NCBI GenBank assembly: GCA_964625865.1
Contig: CAZVEV010000258.1
Coordinates: forward strand, 1 to 9,135
Origin: CAZVEV01 sp964625865
GTDB taxonomy: Bacteria; Planctomycetota; Phycisphaerae; SM23-33
Length of the DNA stretch: 9,135 bases
Direction: 5' to 3'
Position 1 is the stretch's first letter. Each line of letters starts with the position of its first letter. Positions 1 to 5,446 of the stretch are shown piece by piece. The notes beneath the pieces were generated by a model. That model saw nothing but the letters and a program-made list of their open reading frames with translations. It was not told where the DNA came from and searched no databases. The position numbers and the translations under genes were made by a program.

Positions 1-72
1 CATCGCTGCGTGAAACAATGCTCCGTCCGCCATCCACAACTATTGACAATATCTCAACGGGAGCAGCAGAAC

Positions 73-609
73 ATGGCTGATCAGATCACGATCAACCGGG
101 CGCCGGTGCTTACGCTGTGGGCAACGGTGGTGGCCGAGCGGCTGGGGTATGACGGAGAGGCGGCGCTGTCGCTGGGCAAGTGCCTTGCCGGGCTCAACGC
201 GCAGCGAAAGGGGCGGGCCCTGGGCATCTACGGTGGCAAGGCCGGGCGCGGCGGGCACGAGCCGGACAAGCCCACCAGCGGACTGGGCGAGGAGTTCTGG
301 GTGGACCTGTGCGGCCGAAGCGTGCCGGCCATGAACACCGACGCCGGCGTCCGGGCCGTGGTTAAGGACAAGCCCGTCCAGCCGGACAAGGTGCGCACGT
401 ACCTCGAGAGCACGTTCGGCCACGACCTGGGCGCCGTTCGTGATGCGATGGCACAGTTGGCCGGCGCGTTCGAGGCCGACGAACTGGCGGCCGCGGCCAG
501 CGGCTTGTACGAGCGGTTCCGGCCGGAGATTCCGCGCGGCCGGCGCGGCTGGGGGGCCAAGGGCACGCTGGACCTGAATTTCGTTCGTTCGCTTGCTCAA
601 CGGGCCTGA
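73..609 (+). CDS. conserved protein of unknown function, 178 aa
   Basis: Function unknown. The start at 73 is chosen over the in-frame GTG at 10 because CGGGAG at 58-63 makes a good ribosome binding site nine bases before the ATG, and the protein then opens with a well-formed conserved-looking segment (MADQITINRAPVLTLWATVV). Residues 10-52 look helical and contain the run LNAQRKGRALGIYGG. A glycine/lysine-rich linker at about 53-70 follows, then a segment with GRSVPAMNTDAG (81-92), and a helical C-terminus with LYERFRPEIP and RGWGAKGTLDL (145-168). There is no signal peptide or membrane segment, so it is probably cytosolic. From memory, similar proteins of this layout are annotated as hypothetical in other bacteria; I cannot name a Pfam family. 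The exonuclease gene begins 47 bases downstream on the same strand without an obvious terminator, so cotranscription is possible. The coding call is firm; the function is open. Confidence 0.85.
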   Translation: MADQITINRAPVLTLWATVVAERLGYDGEAALSLGKCLAGLNAQRKGRALGIYGGKAGRGGHEPDKPTSGLGEEFWVDLCGRSVPAMNTDAGVRAVVKDKPVQPDKVRTYLESTFGHDLGAVRDAMAQLAGAFEADELAAAASGLYERFRPEIPRGRRGWGAKGTLDLNFVRSLAQRA

Positions 610-656
610 CGTCTCACGGCGGCCAACGCGACGGGTCGCCGATTCGGGGAAGCACT

Positions 657-1493
657 ATGTTGAGAAATACGTTCTGCCACGTGCCCGGCATCGGGGTTCG
701 GACCGAGCGTCAACTGTGGGCGGCAGGGACACTCTCGTGGGACCAGGCCCGGTCGGACGGCGATATTCCGCTGGGACCGAGCCTGGCCGGGCGGCTGGCG
801 CGAGACGTGGCGGAATCCCAGGCGCACCTGGCCCGCTGCGACGGGCAGTACTTCCACCAGCGACTGCCCTCGAACCAGCAGTGGCGGATGTTCGCCGAGT
901 TCAAGCATACCGCGGCCTACCTGGACATCGAGACCACGGGCCTCGGCGGGGTTGACGATTACACCACGACCATCGCCCTGTACGACGGGAGCCGCATCTG
1001 CCACTACGTGCACGGCCGAAACATGGGCGACTTCGCACGGGACATCTCCCGTTACGGCCTGCTGATCACGTACAACGGCCTGTCGTTCGACGCGCCGTTT
1101 ATTCGCCGGTGTCTGGGCGTGCCGCTGGACCAGGCGCACATCGACCTGCGGTACGTGCTGGCCGGCCTGGGCTATCGGGGCGGGCTGAAGGGATGCGAGC
1201 GACAACTCGGTCTGGACCGCGGCCCCTTGGCCGACGTTGACGGGTTCTTCGCCGTCCTGCTGTGGTACGACTACGTCCGGAACCGCAACCGGCTGGCCCT
1301 GGAGACCCTGCTGGCCTACAACATGCTCGACGTGGTGAACCTCGCGACGCTGATGGCCCTGGCGTACAACCTCAAGCTCCGCGACACGCCCTTTGCCACC
1401 ACCCACCGCCTGCCGGTCCCCGTGCCCCCGAGACTTCCGTTCCAGCCGGACAGGGCGACCATCGAACGGATCAAACGTGAGCATGGGTGGTAA
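657..1493 (+). CDS. YprB-like RNase H-fold (DEDD) exonuclease domain protein
   Basis: Predicted metal-dependent 3'-5' exonuclease-like protein of the RNase_H_2/YprB group (278 aa), probably cytosolic. The DEDD motifs are visible: ExoI is AYLDIETTGL with D90 and E92; ExoII is TYNGLSFDAPFI with N140 and D145; ExoIII is LLAYNMLDVVNL with Y221, N222 and D225. All four expected acidic residues are present, so the fold should be catalytically competent. Residues 8-25 (HVPGIGVRTERQLWAAGT) resemble a helix-hairpin-helix DNA-binding element, seen in front of this domain in some relatives. The C-terminal tail (250-278) is proline-rich then basic. GGGGA at 646-650 lies six bases before the ATG. The substrate is unknown: related proteins are annotated only as ribonuclease H-like or exonuclease-like, and a role in DNA repair or RNA processing is inference. 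The upstream gene at 73-609 is its likely operon partner. Confidence 0.88.
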   Translation: MLRNTFCHVPGIGVRTERQLWAAGTLSWDQARSDGDIPLGPSLAGRLARDVAESQAHLARCDGQYFHQRLPSNQQWRMFAEFKHTAAYLDIETTGLGGVDDYTTTIALYDGSRICHYVHGRNMGDFARDISRYGLLITYNGLSFDAPFIRRCLGVPLDQAHIDLRYVLAGLGYRGGLKGCERQLGLDRGPLADVDGFFAVLLWYDYVRNRNRLALETLLAYNMLDVVNLATLMALAYNLKLRDTPFATTHRLPVPVPPRLPFQPDRATIERIKREHGW

Positions 1494-1508
1494 GACGGGT
1501 GGACTGGC

Positions 1509-1524
1509 TGATTGGTTGATTGGT
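1509..1524. repeat. two tandem copies of an 8-bp unit
   Basis: TGATTGGT occurs at 1509-1516 and again at 1517-1524 without a gap. It lies just after the exonuclease stop codon. No function is evident, and there is no convincing terminator between 1494 and 1553. Confidence 0.7.
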
Positions 1525-1553
1525 AAGATCAGAACCTGACAGGCGCATGGCGC

Positions 1554-1633
1554 GTAGGGCGTGCAACTCGCAACTCGTTGCACGCGGAAAGAACAGACAA
1601 TCCGTTCCGCGTGCAACAAGTTGCACGCCCTAC
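1554..1633 (-). repeat. palindromic repeat element, copy A (80 bp, inverted relative to copy B)
   Basis: The outer 15 bases GTAGGGCGTGCAACT (1554-1568) are the exact reverse complement of 1619-1633. The inner arms CAACTCGTTGCACGCGGAA (1571-1589) and 1605-1623 pair with one mismatch, leaving an asymmetric core. Read on the minus strand, it matches copy B at 2464-2536 with two substitutions and one 7-base insertion. The insertion is a tandem duplication of CAACTCG (1564-1570 and 1571-1577). It resembles a REP/MITE-type non-autonomous palindromic element. No transposase is present and I see no target-site duplication. Confidence 0.85.
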
Positions 1634-1670
1634 CTGGAACGACCTTCGACCTTCAACCACCGAGACACCA

Positions 1671-2444
1671 ATGATAGATGAATGGGACCTGACGGCGACG
1701 AATCTGCATCGTATTTCACAGCGGAGCTACGAGGTGGCGGTCCTGCCGGCCGCGGCCATCGAGCCGCACAACCGGCACCTGCCCCAGGGGCAGGACTTCC
1801 GCCACGCCACATACGTCGCCCGCGAGGCCTGCCGCACCGCCTGGGACGCGTGTGAGTCGGTGATCTGCCTGCCCACCCTGCCCTACGGGGTGGACTGCAA
1901 CCTGGCGGCGTTTCCGCTGGCGATTCACGTTTCGCAGGCTACGCTCGATGCGATGGTCCGCGAGATCATCGTCTCACTGCGGGGACACGGCATCCGCAAG
2001 GTGGTCATCCTCAACGGGCATGGCGGGAACGACTTCGCGGCGCTGATCCGCCAGATCCAGTGCGACATGGACGTGCACGTGTTCGTGTGCAACTGGTGGA
2101 CCGTGGGGTCCGACGCGTACGACGAGATCTTCGACAAGCGCGACGACCACGCCGGACAGATGGAGACGTCGGTGGCGATGGCGCTGTATCCGGAACTCGT
2201 CGAGCCGGACGTCGCGGGCGACGGGCAGACAAGGCCCTACCGCTTCGAGGCGCTCAAGCGCGGCTGGGTGCGGACGAGCCGACGGTTTGACCGGCTAAAC
2301 GATCACTGCGCCTCGGGCGACCCGACCGGCGCGACAGCCGAGCGGGGCCGGGCGTATCTCGACCTGGCCTGCAAACGCATCAGCGACTTCCTGGTGGACC
2401 TGGCGAGCGAGCCGATCGACGAGCACTTCCCGCAAGCGCCCTGA
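1671..2444 (+). CDS. creatininase-family amidohydrolase
   Basis: Predicted cytosolic metal-dependent amidohydrolase of the creatininase superfamily (257 aa), which includes creatininase and formamide-hydrolysing members of cofactor pathways. The metal site is clear: EPHNRHLPQGQD at 31-42 supplies E31, H33 and D42. The family NGHGGN motif is at 115-120, and DHAGQMETS (159-167) carries H160 and E165. True creatininase from Pseudomonas has NGHYEN at the second motif, so the NGHGGN form argues against creatinine as substrate; the substrate is unknown. SGDPTGATAERG (215-226) is also typical of the family. I start at the ATG at 1671 because the longer frame to 1578 runs into palindromic repeat A and adds non-family sequence. 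No good Shine-Dalgarno precedes 1671 (only a weak CGAGAC), so translation signals are poor. The gene is alone between two inverted repeat elements. Confidence 0.88.
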   Translation: MIDEWDLTATNLHRISQRSYEVAVLPAAAIEPHNRHLPQGQDFRHATYVAREACRTAWDACESVICLPTLPYGVDCNLAAFPLAIHVSQATLDAMVREIIVSLRGHGIRKVVILNGHGGNDFAALIRQIQCDMDVHVFVCNWWTVGSDAYDEIFDKRDDHAGQMETSVAMALYPELVEPDVAGDGQTRPYRFEALKRGWVRTSRRFDRLNDHCASGDPTGATAERGRAYLDLACKRISDFLVDLASEPIDEHFPQAP

Positions 2445-2463
2445 CGGGTATTCGCCGAGATGT

Positions 2464-2536
2464 GTAGGGCGTGCAACTGGTTGCACGCGGAACGGATTGT
2501 CTGTTCTTTCCGCGTGCAACGAGTTGCACACCCTAC
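2464..2536 (+). repeat. palindromic repeat element, copy B (73 bp)
   Basis: It begins 19 bases after the creatininase-family stop codon. The arms are GTAGGGCGTGCAAC...TTGCACGCGG and CCGCGTGCAA...GTTGCACACCCTAC, giving a long hairpin around an asymmetric core. The core (2489-2511) is base-for-base the reverse complement of the core of copy A (1586-1608), so the two copies face each other across the gene. Because the palindrome lies just behind the gene it could also act as an RNA 3'-end structure, but no T run follows. Confidence 0.88.
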
Positions 2537-2548
2537 CCGTTACCGATC

Positions 2549-2577
2549 TTGACCGTCGCAGGCCGGGCGGGTAGAGT
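2549..2577 (+). promoter_or_regulatory. candidate sigma70 promoter for tRNA-Ser
   Basis: TTGACC at 2549-2554 matches the -35 consensus at five of six bases. A 17-base spacer separates it from TAGAGT (2572-2577), a four-of-six -10 match. Transcription would begin near 2583-2585, about 43 bases before the mature tRNA. Confidence 0.55.
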
Positions 2578-2580
2578 CGG

Positions 2581-2626
2581 GGAGGGATCGTCTGCGGCGC
2601 ACCATGCGCCGCGGAGAGGTCCCTCC
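2581..2626 (+). other. self-complementary 5' leader of tRNA-Ser
   Basis: GGAGGGA (2581-2587) is the exact complement of TCCCTCC (2620-2626), whose last base abuts the first base of the tRNA. Inside, GCGGCGCA (2594-2601) pairs perfectly with TGCGCCGC (2605-2612) around a three-base loop. Together they form a long two-part hairpin that could stack on the acceptor stem, at the site where RNase P must cut. If transcription starts near 2584, only part of the outer stem would be present in the RNA. Confidence 0.6.
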
Positions 2627-2711
2627 GGTAGGGTGTCCGAGTGGCTGAAGGAACTGGTCTTGAAAACCAGCGTGCCGAAAGGTACCGTGGGTTCGAATCC
2701 CACCCCTACCG
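2627..2711 (+). tRNA. tRNA-Ser (anticodon UGA)
   Basis: A complete class II tRNA can be folded. The acceptor stem is GGTAGGG (2627-2633) with CCCTACC (2704-2710) and discriminator G2711. The D stem is TCC/GGA (2636-2638, 2650-2652). The anticodon stem CTGGT/ACCAG (2654-2658, 2666-2670) holds loop CTTGAAA with anticodon TGA at 2661-2663. A long variable arm (2671-2686) has stem GTGCC/GGTAC with loop GAAA, as expected for serine. The T arm is GTGGG-TTCGAAT-CCCAC (2687-2703). It decodes UCA and other UCN codons. CCA is not encoded (GTTT follows), so it must be added after transcription. No terminator is seen before the next gene, 58 bases downstream. Confidence 0.97.
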
Positions 2712-2769
2712 TTTGACCGGGTCTCTGCGTGCAAAGACGCCGTGTGGACCACTGCGAAAGGCAAGGATC

Positions 2770-3798
2770 ATGAAGCGAACTGTTGCCGGTGTGTTGACCG
2801 TGTTGGCCCTGGCGTGTGCGTGCCCGGCCCAGGCGCCTGCGAACGACCTGAAAGACCGCCCCGACAAGCCGGCGGCCCGCCCCGCGACGTACAAGGGGCC
2901 CAAGGTCGCCCTGAAGGTCACGTTCACGCCCGGCGCCTACGTGCTGACCGAGACGATGACCATGCCCATGACGATGACGATGACCGTCAGCGGGCGGGAC
3001 AGGACCATGAAGACGGACATCACGATGGCCGTCGGCGGCGGCATCGAGATATCCAAGCCCAACGAGTCCGGCGAGCAGGACGTCCGCTTCTCCTGCCGCG
3101 CCGTCAAGACCACCATCTCCATGCTCGGCCAGACGATGCAGTACGACAGCGCCGGCCCCGCCGACAAGCAGACGCCGCAACTGGCCCGGGCGCTCAAGCC
3201 GCTGGTCGGGGTGGAGGTGACGCTGACGGGGAAAGAGGGCAAGTGGAAGAACGTCTCAGAGGCCCTGACGACCGTGCTGGCCAAGATCGGCGACCGCCAG
3301 ATGCGCCAGCAGATGAGGGGCATGTGGGAGCCGTTCCTCCAGGAGATGCTCACCAAGCACTGGGCGAGGATGATCCCGACCAAGCCCGTGGGGCCCGGCG
3401 ACGAGTGGGCATCGAGCATCAAGGTCGCCTCCATGCCGATGCTCGGCGATATGGCGTTCGACGCCAACTGCCGCCTCCGCGACGTGGTCAAGACGCCTGC
3501 CGGACAGGTCGCCGTCATCGACTTCGTCGTCAAGGCCAAGGTCGCCGACAAGACCATCCCCCCCGCCGAGGGCGGCCCGCCGGTCAAGATGGTCATCGAC
3601 ACCCTCCAGACGTACATGACCGGCACGGTGAGGTTCAACATGGACATCGGCCTGGGAACGAATCTCGTGCTGAACCAGGACCTGGCCGCCGTGATGTCCG
3701 CCAACCAGGGCGCCCTGAACATGACCGTCGCCCTCGACGGGACGGTCAAGTACGTCAACACGCTGACGAAGGCCAAGCCCGCCAAAGACGCCGAGTGA
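2770..3798 (+). CDS. secreted protein resembling the DUF6263 family
   Basis: 342-aa exported protein of unknown function. Residues 1-24 form a Sec signal peptide: MKR, a hydrophobic core VAGVLTVLALA, and a likely signal peptidase I site after APA (22-24). Cysteines 16 and 18 are in the h-region, but their context does not fit a good lipobox. The mature part looks beta-rich: an early segment of alternating Thr and Met (TMTMPMTMTMTV, 62-73), a central helical part (about 160-202), then KPVGPGDEW (205-213) and a long C-terminal stretch GTVRFNMDIGLG...ALDGTVKYV. The organisation, with a 'GDxW' segment and closing strands that repeat a G-x-(V/F) pattern, recalls DUF6263 proteins of planctomycetes. 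I assign that by resemblance only. I start at 2770, where the signal peptide begins, and not at the in-frame codon at 2641 inside the tRNA. AAAGG at 2757-2761 is a plausible ribosome binding site. It may share the tRNA promoter, because no terminator separates them. Confidence 0.85.
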   Translation: MKRTVAGVLTVLALACACPAQAPANDLKDRPDKPAARPATYKGPKVALKVTFTPGAYVLTETMTMPMTMTMTVSGRDRTMKTDITMAVGGGIEISKPNESGEQDVRFSCRAVKTTISMLGQTMQYDSAGPADKQTPQLARALKPLVGVEVTLTGKEGKWKNVSEALTTVLAKIGDRQMRQQMRGMWEPFLQEMLTKHWARMIPTKPVGPGDEWASSIKVASMPMLGDMAFDANCRLRDVVKTPAGQVAVIDFVVKAKVADKTIPPAEGGPPVKMVIDTLQTYMTGTVRFNMDIGLGTNLVLNQDLAAVMSANQGALNMTVALDGTVKYVNTLTKAKPAKDAE

Positions 3799-3867
3799 AC
3801 CGTCGCGCCGTTCCTGGAGCGCCGACAGCGCCCGCCTTTCCCCGCCCTGATATCCCGCGCCTGAACG

Positions 3868-3888
3868 CCCCCAGGCTCCGCCTGGGGG
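3868..3888. repeat. perfect 9-bp hairpin, possible 3'-end structure
   Basis: CCCCCAGGC (3868-3876) pairs perfectly with GCCTGGGGG (3880-3888) around a TCC loop, 69 bases after the secreted-protein stop codon. No T run follows, so a classical intrinsic terminator is not supported. An RNA 3'-end stabiliser or a dispersed small palindrome is as likely. Confidence 0.6.
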
Positions 3889-3906
3889 GTCTCGGCGACT
3901 GAGAAC

Positions 3907-3956
3907 GCGTCACCTTCGCAGACCCGTTCACGAAACCCGTGTTTCGCAGGTGATGC
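3907..3956. repeat. nested imperfect inverted repeat
   Basis: Outer arms GCGTCACCT (3907-3915) and AGGTGATGC (3948-3956) pair with one G-U. Inside is a perfect small hairpin, CGAAAC (3931-3936) with GTTTCG (3941-3946). Bases 3916-3930 are unpaired on one side only. Confidence 0.5.
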
Positions 3957-4001
3957 GTGTTCGCAGATACCCCACGGGTGGAACCCGCGGGCGTTTGACT
4001 C

Positions 4002-4060
4002 CCTCGCGACCATGCGCGCCTAACGTGAATGCAACGACACGTTCGAGGCGCATAGCGAGG
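4002..4060. repeat. 20-bp interrupted hairpin
   Basis: CCTCGC (4002-4007), ATGC-GC-GCCT (4012-4021) and AACGTG (4022-4027) pair with GCGAGG (4055-4060), AGGCGCAT (4046-4053) and CACGTT (4038-4043), with small bulges and a ten-base loop. Its last three bases are also part of the hairpin at 4058-4087, so the two folds exclude each other at the edge. Confidence 0.5.
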
Positions 4061-4087
4061 CCCGCCCCGGCAAGCCGGGACGGGCCT
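4058..4087. terminator. GC-rich hairpin between convergent genes, possible bidirectional terminator
   Basis: AGGCCCGCCCCGGC (4058-4071) pairs with GCCGGGACGGGCCT (4074-4087) with one mismatch and a two-base spacer. It lies 28 bases past the oxidoreductase stop codon on the minus strand and 259 bases past the secreted-protein gene on the plus strand. On the plus strand it is followed by TTCTC, on the minus strand by no T run. Confidence 0.5.
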
Positions 4088-4091
4088 TCTC

Positions 4092-4109
4092 AAAATCGCA
4101 TCCTTGCGA
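4092..4109 (-). terminator. short terminator-like hairpin behind the oxidoreductase gene
   Basis: Read on the minus strand, TCGCA-AGGA-TGCGA is followed at once by TTTT (4095-4092), six bases after the stop codon. The stem is only five base pairs, so it would be weak alone; it may act with the GC-rich hairpin just downstream. Confidence 0.45.
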
Positions 4110-4115
4110 CTTAGA

Positions 4116-5291
4116 CTACATGGCAACCGGCTGTGAGCCGTTCTTCGCGCTGGCCACGGCCGCCTCGACGAACTTCATGTGCTTCACGCCGTCGGTGACG
4201 TTGGCGTAGCGGCTTCCGTCGCAGTTGAACGGTTGGCCGTCGTTGTACAGGCGGACGTCCTTCTCGAACTCGCGGTGCAGGCGGGCGTAGGCGTCGTGGA
4301 AGGCCTCCACGTGCCCTGACGGGATCGTCGGCTCGTCGAGCAGTTCCTGCGGGATGCCCTTGAGGAAGCTGTCGTCGCCCCCGACCTCGCCGCGCCAGTA
4401 CACGCGGTCCGGCTCGCCCGGCAGGCGGATGGTGACGCACTCGGCGTCTTCCTGGCGCCAGACCAGCGAGCCGGCTTCGCAGTTGACCTCGATGCCGAGA
4501 TCGTTCTTGTGGCCGATGGCGATCTGCGTCGCGCGGATCAGCGCCTTGCCGCCGTTGGACAGGTCGCAGTAGGTCGTGAAGTGGTCGTCGAGTTGACGGC
4601 CTTCGAGGAACGTCTCGATCATGCCGCGCACCGACGTGATATCCAGCCCGGTGACGAAGCGGGTCTGCATGAACGCGTGCGTGCCGATGTCGCCGCCGCA
4701 GCAACTGGCGCCGGCTTTCTCGGGGTCGGTCCGCCAGGAGGCCTGCATCTGGCCTTCTTCCTCCAGCCGCGTCGCCAGCCAGCCCTGCAGGTAATACGCG
4801 TCGACCCACCGGACGGCCCCCAGGGCGCCGCTGGTGATGATCCACCGCGAGAACCAGCTCGACCAGTGGCCCACGTACGTGTGGGCGATGCCGAACGGTA
4901 CGTTGTTCTCCGCGACCGCCGACGCCAGTTCTTCAGCCTGGGCGGCGGTGACGGTAAGGGGCTTTTCGCAGAAGACCGGGATGCCCGCCTTGATCAGCTT
5001 GATCGCCGGGTCGAAGTGGACGAAGTTCGGCGTGACGATGACGGCGTAGTCGATTCGCTCGCCGATCGGCAGGGCGGCCTGCTCTTCGATCATCTCGTCG
5101 TAGTTGGCGTAGCCCTTGATGGGATAGGCCCAGTTTTCCGCCTCGCTCATCGCGATCTCGGGGTCCTGGTGCAGCGCCGCACAGGTCACCCGCCGCGTGC
5201 CGTCGAAGTGGATCGCCTTCTGGTGCGGGTTGACGATGAACGCCCCACCGCCGCCACCGATAAGACCAACGTTCAAGACTCGATCAGGCAT
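4116..5291 (-). CDS. Gfo/Idh/MocA-family NAD(P)-dependent oxidoreductase
   Basis: 391-aa cytosolic oxidoreductase of the Gfo/Idh/MocA family, which mostly oxidises or reduces sugars, inositols and related polyols. The N-terminal Rossmann fold shows VGLIGGGGGAF (8-18) for the dinucleotide. TPNFVH (87-92) precedes the family EKP motif at 109-111 (VFCEKPLTV), with K110 the usual catalytic lysine. The C-terminal substrate domain contains CCGGDIGTHAF (197-207), in which D201 and H205 match the conserved Asp and His of the active site. Length and layout are normal and no export signal is seen, unlike the Tat-exported members common in this phylum. Minus-strand AAAGGA (complement of 5298-5303) lies six bases before the ATG. 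The substrate cannot be read from sequence. It is transcribed divergently from the sulfatase, which suggests, but does not show, a shared carbohydrate-related role. Confidence 0.93.
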   Translation of the reverse strand: MPDRVLNVGLIGGGGGAFIVNPHQKAIHFDGTRRVTCAALHQDPEIAMSEAENWAYPIKGYANYDEMIEEQAALPIGERIDYAVIVTPNFVHFDPAIKLIKAGIPVFCEKPLTVTAAQAEELASAVAENNVPFGIAHTYVGHWSSWFSRWIITSGALGAVRWVDAYYLQGWLATRLEEEGQMQASWRTDPEKAGASCCGGDIGTHAFMQTRFVTGLDITSVRGMIETFLEGRQLDDHFTTYCDLSNGGKALIRATQIAIGHKNDLGIEVNCEAGSLVWRQEDAECVTIRLPGEPDRVYWRGEVGGDDSFLKGIPQELLDEPTIPSGHVEAFHDAYARLHREFEKDVRLYNDGQPFNCDGSRYANVTDGVKHMKFVEAAVASAKNGSQPVAM

Positions 5292-5360
5292 GATTATTCC
5301 TTTCTCTCGATCGTCCCAGTGGACCTGCCGACCGGCCGCCGCGCCGGCCCCGACCCGAAT

Positions 5361-5388
5361 ACCTTAGCAACTCCCCTATCCAATGCAA
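5361..5388 (-). promoter_or_regulatory. candidate promoter of the oxidoreductase gene
   Basis: On the minus strand, TTGCAT (complement of 5383-5388) is followed after 16 bases by TAAGGT (complement of 5361-5366). This would place the transcript start about 60-65 bases before the ATG. The -35 overlaps the perfect dyad at 5385-5399. Matches are partial, so this is a candidate only. Confidence 0.35.
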
Positions 5389-5399
5389 GCGCCGCTTGC
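5385..5399. promoter_or_regulatory. perfect inverted repeat in the divergent promoter region (operator candidate)
   Basis: GCAAGC (5385-5390) and GCTTGC (5394-5399) form a perfect dyad around GCC. It sits between the divergent oxidoreductase and sulfatase genes and overlaps the candidate -35 of the former. It could bind a regulator of both genes, but no regulator gene is present in the window. Confidence 0.35.
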
Positions 5400-5446
5400 G
5401 GCTTCGCACTATGCCCGTCAGCGGTCGCGCGGTATCATCGATCATT

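Larger units (their letters stand above)
3799..4115. other. 317-base intergenic region rich in hairpins
   Basis: No credible gene lies here; open frames across it are shadows of the flanking genes. It is the 3' side of two convergent genes. It holds at least five inverted repeats in a row (3868-3888, 3907-3956, 3971-3991, 4002-4060, 4058-4087) and a short terminator-like hairpin (4092-4109). TTCGCAG recurs at 3915-3921, 3943-3949 and 3960-3966. The 3971-3991 hairpin pairs CCCACGGGT with ACCCGCGGG (one mismatch) around loop GGA. Confidence 0.75.

Noticed and set aside
43..48. Perfect TTGACA -35-like hexamer before the first gene
   Set aside because: At 16-18 bases downstream there is no acceptable -10 and the position would overlap the start codon, so I do not call a promoter there.
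597..1619. 340-aa open frame on the minus strand opposite the exonuclease gene
   Set aside because: It is a GC-rich shadow with Arg/Val/Gln-rich composition and no family motif, and its start lies inside the palindromic repeat; the plus strand carries clear DEDD motifs.
1554..2536. Possible CRISPR array or phase-variation cassette from the two repeats
   Set aside because: There are only two copies, in opposite orientation and 830 bases apart around a gene; no spacers, cas genes or invertase are present, so neither system is supported.
2464..2635. Shared GTAGGGTGT between the end of palindrome copy B (read in reverse) and the tRNA-Ser acceptor region, suggesting a tRNA-derived element
   Set aside because: The match is only nine bases and diverges at once afterwards; copy A has GTAGGGCGT. 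Most likely coincidence.
2533..3180. 215-aa minus-strand frame containing GVGFEPTVPFGTLVFKTSSF
   Set aside because: That peptide comes from translating the tRNA-Ser gene on its antisense strand, a familiar mis-annotation; the tRNA folds completely.
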